Shown here: positions 25,426-34,019 of the stretch, piece by piece
Layout: every line of letters starts with the position of its first letter
How positions within the stretch are numbered: position 1 is the stretch's first letter
Translations under genes and position numbers: made by a program
The notes under the pieces: model-generated
The model's input: only the letters and a program-made list of their open reading frames with translations
Told to the model about the DNA's origin: nothing
The model's database searches: none
Assembly: GCF_001283065.1 (NCBI RefSeq)
Contig: NZ_CDMK01000001.1
Location: 402,813 to 443,486, forward strand
Source: Helicobacter heilmannii
GTDB lineage: Bacteria > Campylobacterota > Campylobacteria > Campylobacterales > Helicobacteraceae
Reading direction: 5' to 3'
Length of the DNA stretch: 40,674 bases

Positions 25426-26046
25426 CTAATAATTTGCGCCCCACGCCTTACAAAACGCCTCTTTAGGGAACATTTGCTGTTTATAGCCTAAAGTGTGGGC
25501 GACTTCTAAAACTATTTTTTTAGACAGCTCCAAATCCTCATTGATCAACACATAGTCAAACAGCTCGATCTCCTGGATTTCTTGTAGGGCAGTTCGCAAG
25601 CGCCGCGCGATCACCTCGTGGCTGTCCGTGTGTCTTTGCTCGAGCCGTTCTTTTAAAATGTGGATATTTTTCGTGGTGATGAAAATAGAAGTCGCTTTTT
25701 GATAAAGCTCCTTCACACTGCGATGTCCCTGTACATCAATGTCAAACAAAACCAGCTTGCCTGCCTTGAGGGCTCTCTCAATAGGGGCGATTGAAGTACC
25801 GTAATAGTGCCCATGCACCTTTGCCCACTCCAAAAACTGCTTATTTTCAATACCCTCAATAAACGCCTCTTGGCTCACAAAGTAGTAATGCTTGCCCTCC
25901 ACTTCACCTATACGCTTAGGGCGGGTGGTGGTGGAGATAGAAAAATAAATATCGGGGCAATGCTTGAGTAAGTGGCTGATTAAAGTGCTCTTGCCCGAGC
26001 CACTAGGCCCGGCTAAAACCAACATGCGGTAGGCGTATTTAGGCAT
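25426..26046 (-). CDS. gmk: Guanylate kinase Gmk
   Basis: Converts GMP to GDP with ATP, 206 residues. P-loop [10 protein letters not shown] (12-21), the GMP-binding [21 protein letters not shown] block, and [13 protein letters not shown] are diagnostic. The start overlaps the end of chePep by eight bases, so translation is probably coupled. A shorter start at the internal Met of YRMLVLAG is possible. Confidence 0.95.
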   Translation of the reverse strand: MPKYAYRMLVLAGPSGSGKSTLISHLLKHCPDIYFSISTTTRPKRIGEVEGKHYYFVSQEAFIEGIENKQFLEWAKVHGHYYGTSIAPIERALKAGKLVLFDIDVQGHRSVKELYQKATSIFITTKNIHILKERLEQRHTDSHEVIARRLRTALQEIQEIELFDYVLINEDLELSKKIVLEVAHTLGYKQQMFPKEAFCKAWGANY

Positions 26047-28144
26047 CTTTATCCACTAAATTGACTTGGATTTTTAAAGTTTTGCCCTCTAAGAGTTTGG
26101 GGTCAATGGGCAGGTCTTTGAGTAAATCTTGCAAGTTCAAATTTAAATGCAAGGGTACGGCTTTTAGCTCTGTTGTGGGCGCACCCTCTTGCTCTTTGGG
26201 GCTTGCTGTAACTTGCTCTTTTAATGCCTCAGGGCTTTGGGCTTCTAGCTCTTGTGGGATTTCTAACTCTTTAGGAGTTTTAGGAGTTTGTTCTTTGGGG
26301 GTTTCGGGGCTTATAGCTTGGGGCGGGGGCGTGCCATCCACCACACTAGACATCACGGGTTCGGGTATGTCCTCAATGTGTTCGTACTCCTGCGGGTCTT
26401 TCTCCAAGTCCACCCCCGCCTTTTGTGCACCTTTTATGGGCGGTTGCTCTGCCAACTCTTGCGCTTCTAGCCCCCCTATGTCCTCTTGGGGCTCTAACTC
26501 TGCTCCCTCTAGCGCGCTTTCTTGGAGTTCTTTAGGGGTGTCTTGGGTTTTGGTGCCCTCCTCTAATTCCAGCCCTTTCAATGCGTTTTCCACATTTTGT
26601 GGCTCTAATTCTTGCGCCCCTTTTTGGGCTTGGGGCTCTTGCTCTGTAGGCTCTTGTGGAGCTTGTGTTTCTAGTTCTGTAGGTTTTTGTTCTGCTTTTG
26701 TTGGTGTTATGTCTTCTTGGGGTTCTAACTCTAGACCCCCTAGCCCCTCTAGCTCAGACACTCGCGCTTCTTGTATCTCCTGGGCTTCTTGGCCCTGCAC
26801 CTCTGTGGACTGGGGTTCTGTGGCTTCTTTAATTTTTGGCTTTTGCTCTAAATCATCCAACCCCTCTAAATCCTCTAAGCCTAGTTTATCTAAATCTTTC
26901 CCTGTTTGGAGTGCTTGTTGTGCAACTTGAGGGGTTTCTTGGTCTTGTATTTCTAGTTCTGTGGACTTTTGTCCTAATTTGGCTTCTTTTGGGGTCTCTT
27001 TGGTTGGTGGGGTTTGTTCTTTGGTTTCTTGCGGTGCTAAATCGTCTAGCCCCTCTAAGCCTTCCAACTCTAGGGTTTGTGCATCCTCTAGAGCCTCGTT
27101 AGGGGTTTGGACTTCTTGTATTGTCGCTTCTACTTCAGGTTCTTGTGGGGTCGGAGTGTTTTCTTGGGTTGCTTCTAGGGTTTCTAGTCCCCCTAGTATA
27201 TCCATGGGGTCTTGATCTGTGCTCGCTGTAGGGGCATCAGGTTCTTTGGGGGTTTGCAATTCGGGCTCCTTAGTCTGCTCAATCTCGTGCCCGGCAGATT
27301 GCATGAGCTCATCTATGTTTTGCATGCCATCCATCAAATCCTGCGCTTTAGAGGAGTCCTCTTGTACCAAATCCTCTAGCATCTCATCGTGTTCTAAGCC
27401 GGCATGGGTTTCATCCTCGCTGTCGTCTATGGGCAACAAGTCGTCTAAATTTAACGCTAAAGGATCATGCGCTTCTTGTGCAAGTGGAGTGGTCTCTTGA
27501 ACTTCCTCTTCTTTGGGGGACTTGGGTTTTACTTCCTCTGTTTCTACTTCTTCTTTTTGCTCTACTTCTGTTTTTGCTTCTTTTTGGGAAGTTATCGGTT
27601 CTTTCTGCGCTTCAAATTGGGGTTCTTCTTGTTTGGGTTCTTCTTTGGCATTAATCTCATCCAAAGAAGGGGATTCTAGGTTTTTTGTGTCCAACAAACC
27701 TTCTAATTGGCTGAGGTTTGAATCGATATCCTTAAAGAAATCCACATCTGAGCCAGAAGACACCGCCCCAAGGTCTTGCGGGAGTGAAGGGCAAGTAGCG
27801 GGCGTGGAAGGGCCCATGTTTCTTTGCAAGATGTGTAAAATGTCTGTGGGCAAAAAGGGTTTTTTGATGTAGTGGGTGAACTCCCCAAATTCCTCAATGC
27901 CCTTACGCAACAAGAGCCCACTTAAGGGCACCCCATCTAAATGCGGTTTTAGACGCTCGTATTCCTCGCCATCTACCGCCGTGTCGTCAGCAAAGAAAAA
28001 ACATTCCTTGCTTTCATCAAGGGCGGGTAAAATCTCCTCGGCATGTTCTTCAGCCACAAGCTCCAGATCCAGCTTTTTGGCGATGTTCTCAAAAAGTTTG
28101 CCCACCATTTTATTTTGGTTCACTAACAGAATTTTCAAGGACAC
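26039..28144 (-). CDS. chePep: ChePep-like chemotaxis regulator (poly-E-rich protein, HP0322 type)
   Basis: 701 residues. The N-terminal ~110 residues form a degenerate CheY/receiver fold: ILLVNQNKMVG replaces the acidic pocket, FFADD is at the phosphoacceptor strand, and YIKKPF is at the lysine position. Residues ~150-650 are low-complexity and dominated by Glu, Gln, Pro and Leu, with irregular repeats such as LEGLxxLxxQE. The end is an ordinary folded stretch (LNLNLQDLLKDLP). This plan, and the neighbours gmk-tatA-argS and nucT, match H. pylori HP0322 (ChePep), a polar protein controlling chemotactic reversals. The repeats are diverged at the DNA level. Transcription should start from the TATAAT at 28178-28173. 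Confidence 0.87.
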   Translation of the reverse strand: MSLKILLVNQNKMVGKLFENIAKKLDLELVAEEHAEEILPALDESKECFFFADDTAVDGEEYERLKPHLDGVPLSGLLLRKGIEEFGEFTHYIKKPFLPTDILHILQRNMGPSTPATCPSLPQDLGAVSSGSDVDFFKDIDSNLSQLEGLLDTKNLESPSLDEINAKEEPKQEEPQFEAQKEPITSQKEAKTEVEQKEEVETEEVKPKSPKEEEVQETTPLAQEAHDPLALNLDDLLPIDDSEDETHAGLEHDEMLEDLVQEDSSKAQDLMDGMQNIDELMQSAGHEIEQTKEPELQTPKEPDAPTASTDQDPMDILGGLETLEATQENTPTPQEPEVEATIQEVQTPNEALEDAQTLELEGLEGLDDLAPQETKEQTPPTKETPKEAKLGQKSTELEIQDQETPQVAQQALQTGKDLDKLGLEDLEGLDDLEQKPKIKEATEPQSTEVQGQEAQEIQEARVSELEGLGGLELEPQEDITPTKAEQKPTELETQAPQEPTEQEPQAQKGAQELEPQNVENALKGLELEEGTKTQDTPKELQESALEGAELEPQEDIGGLEAQELAEQPPIKGAQKAGVDLEKDPQEYEHIEDIPEPVMSSVVDGTPPPQAISPETPKEQTPKTPKELEIPQELEAQSPEALKEQVTASPKEQEGAPTTELKAVPLHLNLNLQDLLKDLPIDPKLLEGKTLKIQVNLVDKDA

Positions 28145-28172
28145 TCCTTAAGCCAGGTTACCTAAGCTGTGG

Positions 28173-28180
28173 ATTATAAT
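28173..28180. promoter_or_regulatory. Shared divergent -10 region for chePep and nucT
   Basis: ATTATAAT contains TATAAT on both strands (minus 28178-28173, plus 28175-28180). Predicted leaders are about 20 bases (chePep) and 40 bases (nucT). RNA polymerase could occupy only one at a time. Confidence 0.5.
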
Positions 28181-28226
28181 ACAACTTCCCTTGTTTTGGT
28201 TTAACAACAATGTTTAAAGGAAATGT

Positions 28227-28760
28227 ATGGGCCACTTGAAGTCTTTTTTACTCCCCTGTTTGCTCGCCACAACTTTGCAGGCTGCCCCTACTTTATACAT
28301 GCTTCCCTATGAGCAACACGAGGCACTAAAGAGCCTCATTAGCGGGATCAATGCCGCTAAAAGCCAAATCAACATTTCTATCTATAGTTTCACCCATAAA
28401 GACATCGCCAAAGCCTTGAGAGATGCAGCTGCGCGGGGTGTGCAGATCCGCATCATTTACGATCAAGGCGGGGCGCACGGCAAATACTCCACCATGGGCT
28501 ACTTAGCCAAGTATCGTGGCATCTCCACCTGCATGCTGAGCGGCAAAGAAGCCAGCTACTTTGGCAAAGGCAAGGAATACCGCGGGATCATGCACCAAAA
28601 ACTTGCCATCATCGACAACAACACGATCTTTTTAGGCTCAGCCAATTGGAGCAAAAATGCCTTTGAGAACAATTACGAATTGTTGCTAAAGGACAACGAT
28701 CCCTCCCTTATCCAAAAAGCTCAAAGTTATTACAAAAAAATGTGGAGTGAGTGCCGCTAA
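28227..28760 (+). CDS. nucT: Exported phospholipase-D-superfamily nuclease NucT
   Basis: 177 residues. Signal peptide (about 1-20, ending LATTLQA-AP), then a single PLD-type domain with one HKD motif: HQKLAIIDNN, then GSANWSKNAFENNYE. One HKD per chain means the active enzyme should be a dimer, as in the Nuc family. The H. pylori counterpart HP0323 (NucT) is a surface nuclease that prefers single-stranded nucleic acid and supports DNA uptake and purine salvage. ATG 28227 follows AAAGGAAATGT. It converges with the outer membrane protein gene, and the stops overlap by four bases. Confidence 0.92.
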   Translation: MGHLKSFLLPCLLATTLQAAPTLYMLPYEQHEALKSLISGINAAKSQINISIYSFTHKDIAKALRDAAARGVQIRIIYDQGGAHGKYSTMGYLAKYRGISTCMLSGKEASYFGKGKEYRGIMHQKLAIIDNNTIFLGSANWSKNAFENNYELLLKDNDPSLIQKAQSYYKKMWSECR

Positions 28761-29488
28761 AAGTGATAATTGTAGCCAATATAAAAGGCAAAGGTTCTGC
28801 GGAAGGTAACGCTACAATCACCCCCACTGTAGTAAATGTGGTTGATGGTGGGGATTTTAAAGCCAATATCGATGCCGTGCTGGCCTACAATTAGAGCCCT
28901 CACCCCGATGTTAAAAAGAAACTGAAACGCACTTGTGCTAGGGTTAGCATAACTGGGTAGACCCATCGCATTGTTTCCGGCTGTGCCCACAAGCCATGAT
29001 GTCCCCGCAATGGCAACCCCCACATAAACACCTAAGTCGAGCGAAATGTCGTTTCTGTAAAACGCCCCTTGAAAAAAGTTATAGAAAAAGTCCGCAGCTG
29101 CGCCATAAGTGAGCAGGTTATTGCCCCCATAGTACTGCCCTCCGCCATAGGGGGTTCTTGGGTAGCGCGCGCCAAAGCCCTGCCAGTCTAAAAAGGCGTA
29201 GTAGCGCGCTCCAAACATCTGGTCTTTTCTAAAGTAGCCCGTGTAGCCTATATTAAAACCTAGCCCATTTGCCCCCACATTCATGTCATCGCGCCCGGGG
29301 TGGCGGATGCTCATTGCGCTGGAATTGCTGGTTAAAATCGTAACGGTGCCTGTTTGGTAGCTCGCGCCCACAAAGAGCCCATCGGTCCAAGAATCGTGAT
29401 GCCTAAATTGATCGCTGCTCTGCGCATGCGCGAGTGTAAACCCTAGTGTCATCCCCAAAATACATCCCAATGCCTTCTGCTTTGCCAT
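28757..29488 (-). CDS. Helicobacter outer membrane protein (Hor-type beta-barrel)
   Basis: 243 residues from ATG 29488, chosen because AGGGAGCGAT precedes it and it starts a proper signal peptide (LGMTLGFTLAHA-QSS). An upstream ATG at 29524 is less likely. The mature part is rich in Gly, Tyr and Asn with alternating hydrophobics. It ends in the aromatic pattern FAFYIGYNYHF typical of Helicobacter OMPs recognised by the Bam machinery. Position between nucT and flgH equals HP0324 (HorC). Role (porin or adhesin) unknown. A divergent promoter is shared with flgH. Confidence 0.88.
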   Translation of the reverse strand: MAKQKALGCILGMTLGFTLAHAQSSDQFRHHDSWTDGLFVGASYQTGTVTILTSNSSAMSIRHPGRDDMNVGANGLGFNIGYTGYFRKDQMFGARYYAFLDWQGFGARYPRTPYGGGQYYGGNNLLTYGAAADFFYNFFQGAFYRNDISLDLGVYVGVAIAGTSWLVGTAGNNAMGLPSYANPSTSAFQFLFNIGVRALIVGQHGIDIGFKIPTINHIYYSGGDCSVTFRRTFAFYIGYNYHF

Positions 29489-29526
29489 ATCGCTCCCTAA
29501 AATCTTTGGTGCATGAATAGGCACTT

Positions 29527-29539
29527 ATTATAGTATAAT
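29527..29539. promoter_or_regulatory. Back-to-back -10 boxes for the OMP gene and flgH
   Basis: TATAAT on minus (29532-29527) and TATAAT on plus (29534-29539) are one base apart. Each gives a leader of about 30 bases. Transcription of the two genes is probably mutually exclusive at any instant. Confidence 0.5.
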
Positions 29540-29578
29540 TTGGGATAAAGTGTTTATGTTATTTTTTAAAGGATGCTC

Positions 29579-30283
29579 ATGGCTCGCATGGTGGCAATGG
29601 TTTTAGGGCTTTGTGTTTCTTTGGTGTGGGCGGTCGAGCCGGGCATGAAATTTGACCCCCCCGATTATGTGGAGGACATGCCCTCTAAAGACTTCATCCC
29701 CCAAATCGCCAAACCCGGTAGCTTGTTCGGGCAAGGCGAGCGCCCCCTATTTTCTGATAGAAGGGCAATGAAACCAAATGACCTCATCACCGTGATAGTG
29801 GCAGAGAACTCCAGTGCGAATTACAACACCGCCAAAAACTACGCCAGTACCTCCAATGGCACCGCCACAGCCCCGCGCCTCACTTACAATGGCACAAACC
29901 CTAATAAGCGCAACCAAGCGCAATTTTTAGACGACAATGCCAACTACAGCCTCACGCAATCGGCAACCAACAACACCTTTAAGGGCGGGGGCTCACAAAA
30001 GAAAAGTGAGGATTTAAAACTCACCTTAACCGCCCGCATCGTCAAAGTCCTTGAAAATGGCAACTACTTCATTTATGGCAGCCGTGAGGTTTTGGTGGAT
30101 GGAGAAAAACAAGTCATTAAAATCAGCGGAGTGATCCGCCCCTTTGACATCGCCCGCGACAACACCATCCAATCCAAATACATCGCCGATGCCAAGATTT
30201 CTTACACGAATTTAGGGGCTTTGAGTGCCAGCAACAAGAAAAAGGTGGGCGCAGATGTTCTAGACTCAAACTTTCCCTACTAA
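29579..30283 (+). CDS. flgH: Flagellar L-ring protein FlgH
   Basis: Forms the L ring of the flagellar basal body in the outer membrane, 234 residues. Family blocks: GSLFGQGERPLFSDRRAMKPND, LITVIVAENSSANY, FKGGGSQKKSEDLKLTLTARI, VLENGNYFIYGSREVLVDGEKQ and SGVIRPFDIARDNTIQSKYIADAKISY. These are nearly the H. pylori HP0325 sequence. I chose ATG 29579 because AAAGGA lies five bases before it; ATG 29573 is inside that site. A signal peptide is present, but the lipobox Cys is not obvious (VLGLC or none). The stop shares a base with the pseF start. Confidence 0.95.
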   Translation: MARMVAMVLGLCVSLVWAVEPGMKFDPPDYVEDMPSKDFIPQIAKPGSLFGQGERPLFSDRRAMKPNDLITVIVAENSSANYNTAKNYASTSNGTATAPRLTYNGTNPNKRNQAQFLDDNANYSLTQSATNNTFKGGGSQKKSEDLKLTLTARIVKVLENGNYFIYGSREVLVDGEKQVIKISGVIRPFDIARDNTIQSKYIADAKISYTNLGALSASNKKKVGADVLDSNFPY

Positions 30284-30975
30284 TGATCGCCCTCATCCTA
30301 GCCCGCGGGGGCTCTAAGCGCATCCCGCTTAAAAACATCGCCCCCTTTTTAGGCAAACCCCTTTTAAGCTATGTGGTGCAAATGGCGCGCTCTTGCCCGC
30401 TTTTTCGCCAAGTTTTTGTCTCCACCGACCACCCCAAAATCGCCAAGGTGGCTAAGGATAGTGGTGCAAGCGTGCTAGAGCGCCCCGCTCGCCTTGCGGG
30501 AGATTTTAACACCACCCTAGAGGTGGCACAAGATGCCGCCCTGGTGCTTAAACTAGAGCCTACAACTTATCTTTGCGTGCTTTACGCCACCAGTGTGCTT
30601 TTAAAGCCCGCATACATTAAAAACGCCCTGCACGCCCTGCAAACCCACCAGCATAAAAAATACGCCTTTGTCTGCAGTGCTTATAGTACCTCGCCTTACC
30701 GCAGCTTTTCTATCCAAGAGAACACCCCCACCCCGCTTTTTAAAGACTGCATGCAACAACGTTCGCAGGATTTGCCCCCCCTCTATCACGATGCTGGGCT
30801 TTTCTACTTAGGCCAAGCTAAACACTTCATCGCCAAAGAGCCCCTGCTGGCCCCCCACTCTTACCCGCTCATCTTGCCCCAAACTTGCGTGCAAGACATA
30901 GACAGCCTTGAAGATTTAAAACTCGCTGCCTTGAAATACACTGCCTACCATGAAAACGATTCACCTCTTTGCTGA
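30283..30975 (+). CDS. pseF: Pseudaminic acid cytidylyltransferase PseF
   Basis: Activates pseudaminic acid as CMP-Pse, the donor for flagellin O-glycosylation. 230 residues of the CMP-sialate synthetase family: nucleotide-binding LILARGGSKRIPLKN at the start, FVSTDHPKIAKVAKD, LERPARLAGD and LCVLYATSV. ATG overlaps the flgH stop (TAATG), linking glycan activation to basal-body synthesis. It overlaps pseG by 26 bases. In H. pylori the two are the adjacent HP0326A/B. Confidence 0.95.
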   Translation: MIALILARGGSKRIPLKNIAPFLGKPLLSYVVQMARSCPLFRQVFVSTDHPKIAKVAKDSGASVLERPARLAGDFNTTLEVAQDAALVLKLEPTTYLCVLYATSVLLKPAYIKNALHALQTHQHKKYAFVCSAYSTSPYRSFSIQENTPTPLFKDCMQQRSQDLPPLYHDAGLFYLGQAKHFIAKEPLLAPHSYPLILPQTCVQDIDSLEDLKLAALKYTAYHENDSPLC

Positions 30976-31870
30976 TGCGCACCCACAAAGCGGGCTTGGG
31001 CACTTAAGGCGCATGCAAAAATTAAAAGCCCTGCTAGATCCCATCGCTAAAGTGCACCTCTTTGCCCCCCACCCTCTAGCCGATCGACCCACAGAGTGGC
31101 TAAATGCTAACATCCCAGGGGCCAGTTTAACGATTATAGACAGCTATTTAGCTCCGCTTTCCTTTTACACTAATATCCAAACCCCCATGGTGATCTTTGA
31201 AGACTTTTTTTGCAAAGAACACCTGCCCACCGCAACAAGCCGCGCTTGCCCCACTTACATTTTTAACCCCGGCCACAATGCCCACAACGCCTACCCTAAA
31301 GAGCTACATGCCCACCCGCATTATTTTTTAGGCAGTGGATATCACCCCATTGACCCCGCCTTTTACCACGCAAAACCTTTAAAGCCCACATCTAAAGAAA
31401 TTTTGCTCTGCTTTGGAGGTAGCGATTTGGCCATAACACCTCTAAAGCGCACTCTAGAGCTTTTAAAGCTCACCCCCCTGCACATCCACACCCTCGCCCC
31501 TAAATCCATGCTATCTGCCCTGCCACGAGCCCCTAACTTCAGCTTTGAGCCACTTTTAAACCCTACGGAGTTTGCCACGCGTTTAAAGCAAGCCGACCTT
31601 GCCCTTTTTGGTGGGGGGCAAATGCTTTATGAAGCCATTTTAAGCCAAACCCCTTTAGTGAGCCTGCCCATCGCCTCTAACCAACTTGCCCAAGTGCAAG
31701 AGCTCGCTAAAGAAGGGGTGTTGCTGCCTGCTAGCTTAGACACCCTCTTAAACGCTATAAAAAGCCTTTTAGATTTGCAAGCTAGAGAGCGCATGCAGGC
31801 CGTCCAAAGGGTGTTAAAACTTGGCACTAAACTCTTGCCCGCTTTGCAAAAGATTTTAGCCCATGCATAA
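30950..31870 (+). CDS. pseG: UDP-2,4-diacetamido-2,4,6-trideoxy-altrose hydrolase PseG
   Basis: Releases UDP from the altrose intermediate in pseudaminic acid synthesis. 306 residues with a GT-B-like (MurG-related) fold: SGLGHLRRMQKL near the N-terminus, LLCFGGSDLAITPLK in the middle, and the FGGGQMLYEAI block binding UDP. Its last bases overlap pseH. Confidence 0.94.
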   Translation: MKTIHLFADAHPQSGLGHLRRMQKLKALLDPIAKVHLFAPHPLADRPTEWLNANIPGASLTIIDSYLAPLSFYTNIQTPMVIFEDFFCKEHLPTATSRACPTYIFNPGHNAHNAYPKELHAHPHYFLGSGYHPIDPAFYHAKPLKPTSKEILLCFGGSDLAITPLKRTLELLKLTPLHIHTLAPKSMLSALPRAPNFSFEPLLNPTEFATRLKQADLALFGGGQMLYEAILSQTPLVSLPIASNQLAQVQELAKEGVLLPASLDTLLNAIKSLLDLQARERMQAVQRVLKLGTKLLPALQKILAHA

Positions 31871-32429
31871 TCCCTTAAACCAGAGCTTTGAAATCCCTAG
31901 CCAAGATTTTAAAGACCACCCCCCATTGCACGCCTGCCACTTCTGCCATGCCACCAAAAACGAGAAACTCCAAATCCTTGCCTTTAGAAACCACCCCTCC
32001 ACCACCGCGTGGATGTACACCCAGCAAATCTCTAAAGAAGCGCACATGCACTTCATCGAGCAGTTGCAATTTAGCCAAAACGCCGCCTACTACCTCTTTA
32101 AACAAGGCCAAGAGCTCTTAGGTGTGGGCTCGCTCACCCGCATAGATTTTGCCCACAGCCACGCCTTTTTAGGCATTTATAAAAACCCCAGCCTAGAGCG
32201 CGTGGGGGCACTGATCTTAGATGGGCTGGAATTCATCGCCTTTTTTAAGTTTGGCCTGCATGCCCTGCATTTAGAAGTGATGGCTAACAACACCCGCGCC
32301 ATCGGCTTTTACGAGCGGCATGCCTACCGCAAAGGTGGGTTTTTACGCGACTTCGTGCAACGGCAAGACAACTACTACGATGTGTGGCTGTTCTCCAAAA
32401 TCTCCCCCCTAGACAAAGGCTTAAAATGA
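31863..32429 (+). CDS. pseH: UDP-4-amino-sugar N-acetyltransferase PseH
   Basis: Acetyl-CoA-dependent acetylation of the 4-amino group of the pseudaminic acid precursor. 188 residues with a GNAT fold: RNHPSTTAWMYTQQISKEAHMHF, GVGSLTRIDFAHSHAFLGIY, and the acetyl-CoA segment EVMANNTRAIGFYERHAYRKGG. The N-terminus is about 20 residues longer than in typical PseH (LHACHFCHATKN), a small extension of unknown role. It overlaps pseG by eight and pseI by four bases. Confidence 0.93.
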   Translation: MHNPLNQSFEIPSQDFKDHPPLHACHFCHATKNEKLQILAFRNHPSTTAWMYTQQISKEAHMHFIEQLQFSQNAAYYLFKQGQELLGVGSLTRIDFAHSHAFLGIYKNPSLERVGALILDGLEFIAFFKFGLHALHLEVMANNTRAIGFYERHAYRKGGFLRDFVQRQDNYYDVWLFSKISPLDKGLK

Positions 32430-33436
32430 CCCCTCTTCTTGTGGCAGAATTGAGTGCCAACCACGGCCACTCCCTAGACACTGCACAAAAATCTTTAATT
32501 GTGCTCAAAAACATGGGTGTTGGGGCGGCAAAACTGCAAACTTACACCCCAGATTGTTTGACCCTACCCATCAACAAGCCCCCCTTCATCATTGAAGGCA
32601 CGCTCTGGGATCAGCAAAGCTTGTATGCGCTCTATCAAGAGGCTGCCATGCCACTAGAGTGGCATAAGCCCCTTTTTGAACTTGCCAAGAGCTTAGACTT
32701 ATGTCTCTTTAGTTCGGTGTTTAGTCTCAAGGGTTTGGAGCTGTTAGAGAGCCTAGATTGCCCCCTTTATAAAATCGCCAGCTTTGAGATCACGGATTTA
32801 GAATTGCTACGCTTAGTGGCTAGCACTAAAAAGCCTTTAATCATTTCTACGGGCATCGCCACGCATGAAAATATTTTAGACGCTTTAGAGGTGTGCCACA
32901 AGGCGGACAACACAGACATCACGCTGTTAAAATGCACCAGTGCCTACCCAGCCCCCTTAAAGGATGCTAATTTGTTAACCATGCCCAAACTTAAAGAGCT
33001 GTACCACACCCCCTATGGCCTAAGCGATCATACCCTGGGGAACACCAGCGCAATCATCGCCACCTCGTTGGGCGCAAGTGTGATTGAAAAGCACTTCATG
33101 CTCGATAAAAGTTTAAGAACCCCAGATCGCGCCTTTAGTTTAGACACCAAGGAGTTTAGCGCGCTTGTGCAAGCCGTGCGCGAAACGACAGAGGCTTTAG
33201 GCTGCGCTAACCCCACCACAAAAGAAATCAAGGGAGCGCAATTTGCCCGCTCGCTTTTTGTGATCAAACCCCTTAAAAAGGGCGAGACCCTCACTAAAGA
33301 ACACATTAAGGCCCTACGCCCCAATGCCGGACTTGCGCCTAAATTCTTAGAGCAAATTTTAGGCCAAAAGGCAACCAGGGATTTAGAAGTGGGGCATCCT
33401 TTAAGCTGGCAGGATCTACTCCGCCCCCTCGGCTAA
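32426..33436 (+). CDS. pseI: Pseudaminic acid synthase PseI
   Basis: Condenses the altrose sugar with phosphoenolpyruvate to make pseudaminic acid. 336 residues of the NeuB family: LVAELSANHGHSLDTA, AAKLQTYTPDCLTLP, FSSVFSLKGLELLESL, YKIASFEITDLELL, LKCTSAYPAP and GLSDHT. The C-terminal antifreeze-like SAF domain starts at about residue 275 (RSLFVIKPLKKGETLT). ATG 32426 overlaps the pseH stop (ATGA). In H. pylori pseI lies elsewhere (HP0178), so this genome has gathered four pse genes. The last 21 bases overlap convergent fur. Confidence 0.95.
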   Translation: MTPLLVAELSANHGHSLDTAQKSLIVLKNMGVGAAKLQTYTPDCLTLPINKPPFIIEGTLWDQQSLYALYQEAAMPLEWHKPLFELAKSLDLCLFSSVFSLKGLELLESLDCPLYKIASFEITDLELLRLVASTKKPLIISTGIATHENILDALEVCHKADNTDITLLKCTSAYPAPLKDANLLTMPKLKELYHTPYGLSDHTLGNTSAIIATSLGASVIEKHFMLDKSLRTPDRAFSLDTKEFSALVQAVRETTEALGCANPTTKEIKGAQFARSLFVIKPLKKGETLTKEHIKALRPNAGLAPKFLEQILGQKATRDLEVGHPLSWQDLLRPLG

Positions 33437-33871
33437 ACACTTTGAGCAGACCACGAATAATTTCATATCATGGCTCACTAATTTGGCCTGGTGTTTTTTA
33501 GCAACTTGGTTTTGCCGCTCCTCGATCTCGCGGTCCACAAACTCAATAATCTCCCCGCAGTGTAGGCAAATGATGTGGTCGTGGTGCTCCTTAGCTGCGA
33601 TCTCATAGCGCCTCCCGTTTTTATTAGTTTCTAGAGTGTAAATGAAGTTTTCTTTTTCTAAAAAATTTAAGATGCGGTAGACCGAAGAGATGCTTGTGTT
33701 CTTGTCATTTTGGCGGATGCTTTGTGTAATCTCTTCGGGACTTAAATGTGTCCCACTTTTATAAAGCACGCTCACCACTTCCTCACGCTGCTTAGAATTT
33801 TTCAGCCCATTTTTGCGGATCGCCAAGCGCAAGCGCTCTAAAATGGACTCTAAAGTTTCTAGCCGGTCCAT
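33416..33871 (-). CDS. fur: Ferric uptake regulator Fur
   Basis: Iron-responsive repressor, 151 residues, almost the H. pylori protein: the LESILERLR N-terminal extension, the DNA-binding NSKQREEVVSVLYKSGTHLSPEEI stretch, and SISSVYRILNFLEKE. The metal site AAKEHHDHIICLHCGEIIEF has its CxxC, and a second CxxC is near the C-terminus (VVCSKC). ATG 33869-33871 is preceded by AGGAGTTGGC. The promoter lies about 50 bases upstream. Confidence 0.96.
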   Translation of the reverse strand: MDRLETLESILERLRLAIRKNGLKNSKQREEVVSVLYKSGTHLSPEEITQSIRQNDKNTSISSVYRILNFLEKENFIYTLETNKNGRRYEIAAKEHHDHIICLHCGEIIEFVDREIEERQNQVAKKHQAKLVSHDMKLFVVCSKCLAEGAE

Positions 33872-33921
33872 GCCAACTCCTATATAATATCACCCTCCCT
33901 AAAAAGAGAGTCAAACACACC

Positions 33922-33927
33922 ATTATA
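33922..33927 (-). promoter_or_regulatory. -10 box of fur
   Basis: TATAAT on the minus strand, giving a leader of about 45 bases. H. pylori fur is autoregulated, but I see no full Fur box here with confidence. Confidence 0.5.
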
Positions 33928-33985
33928 CACTAAATGTGGTGAATATAGCTTGCCCGCTTAAATGTGTAAAATTAAAGATTTAGGG

Positions 33986-33991
33986 TATAAT
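33986..33991 (+). promoter_or_regulatory. -10 box of tlpD
   Basis: TATAAT about 30 bases before ATG 34020; the GAGAGGA ribosome binding site lies in the short leader. Confidence 0.5.
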
Positions 33992-34019
33992 CAAAAACTA
34001 TTACTTGAGAGGATGTGGT

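Noticed and set aside
26061-27872. Long plus-strand ORFs (up to 289 codons, Ser/Gly/Cys-rich) opposite chePep
   Set aside because: They are mirror frames of the Glu/Gln-rich repeats. No ribosome binding sites, odd composition, and the minus frame is a recognised protein.
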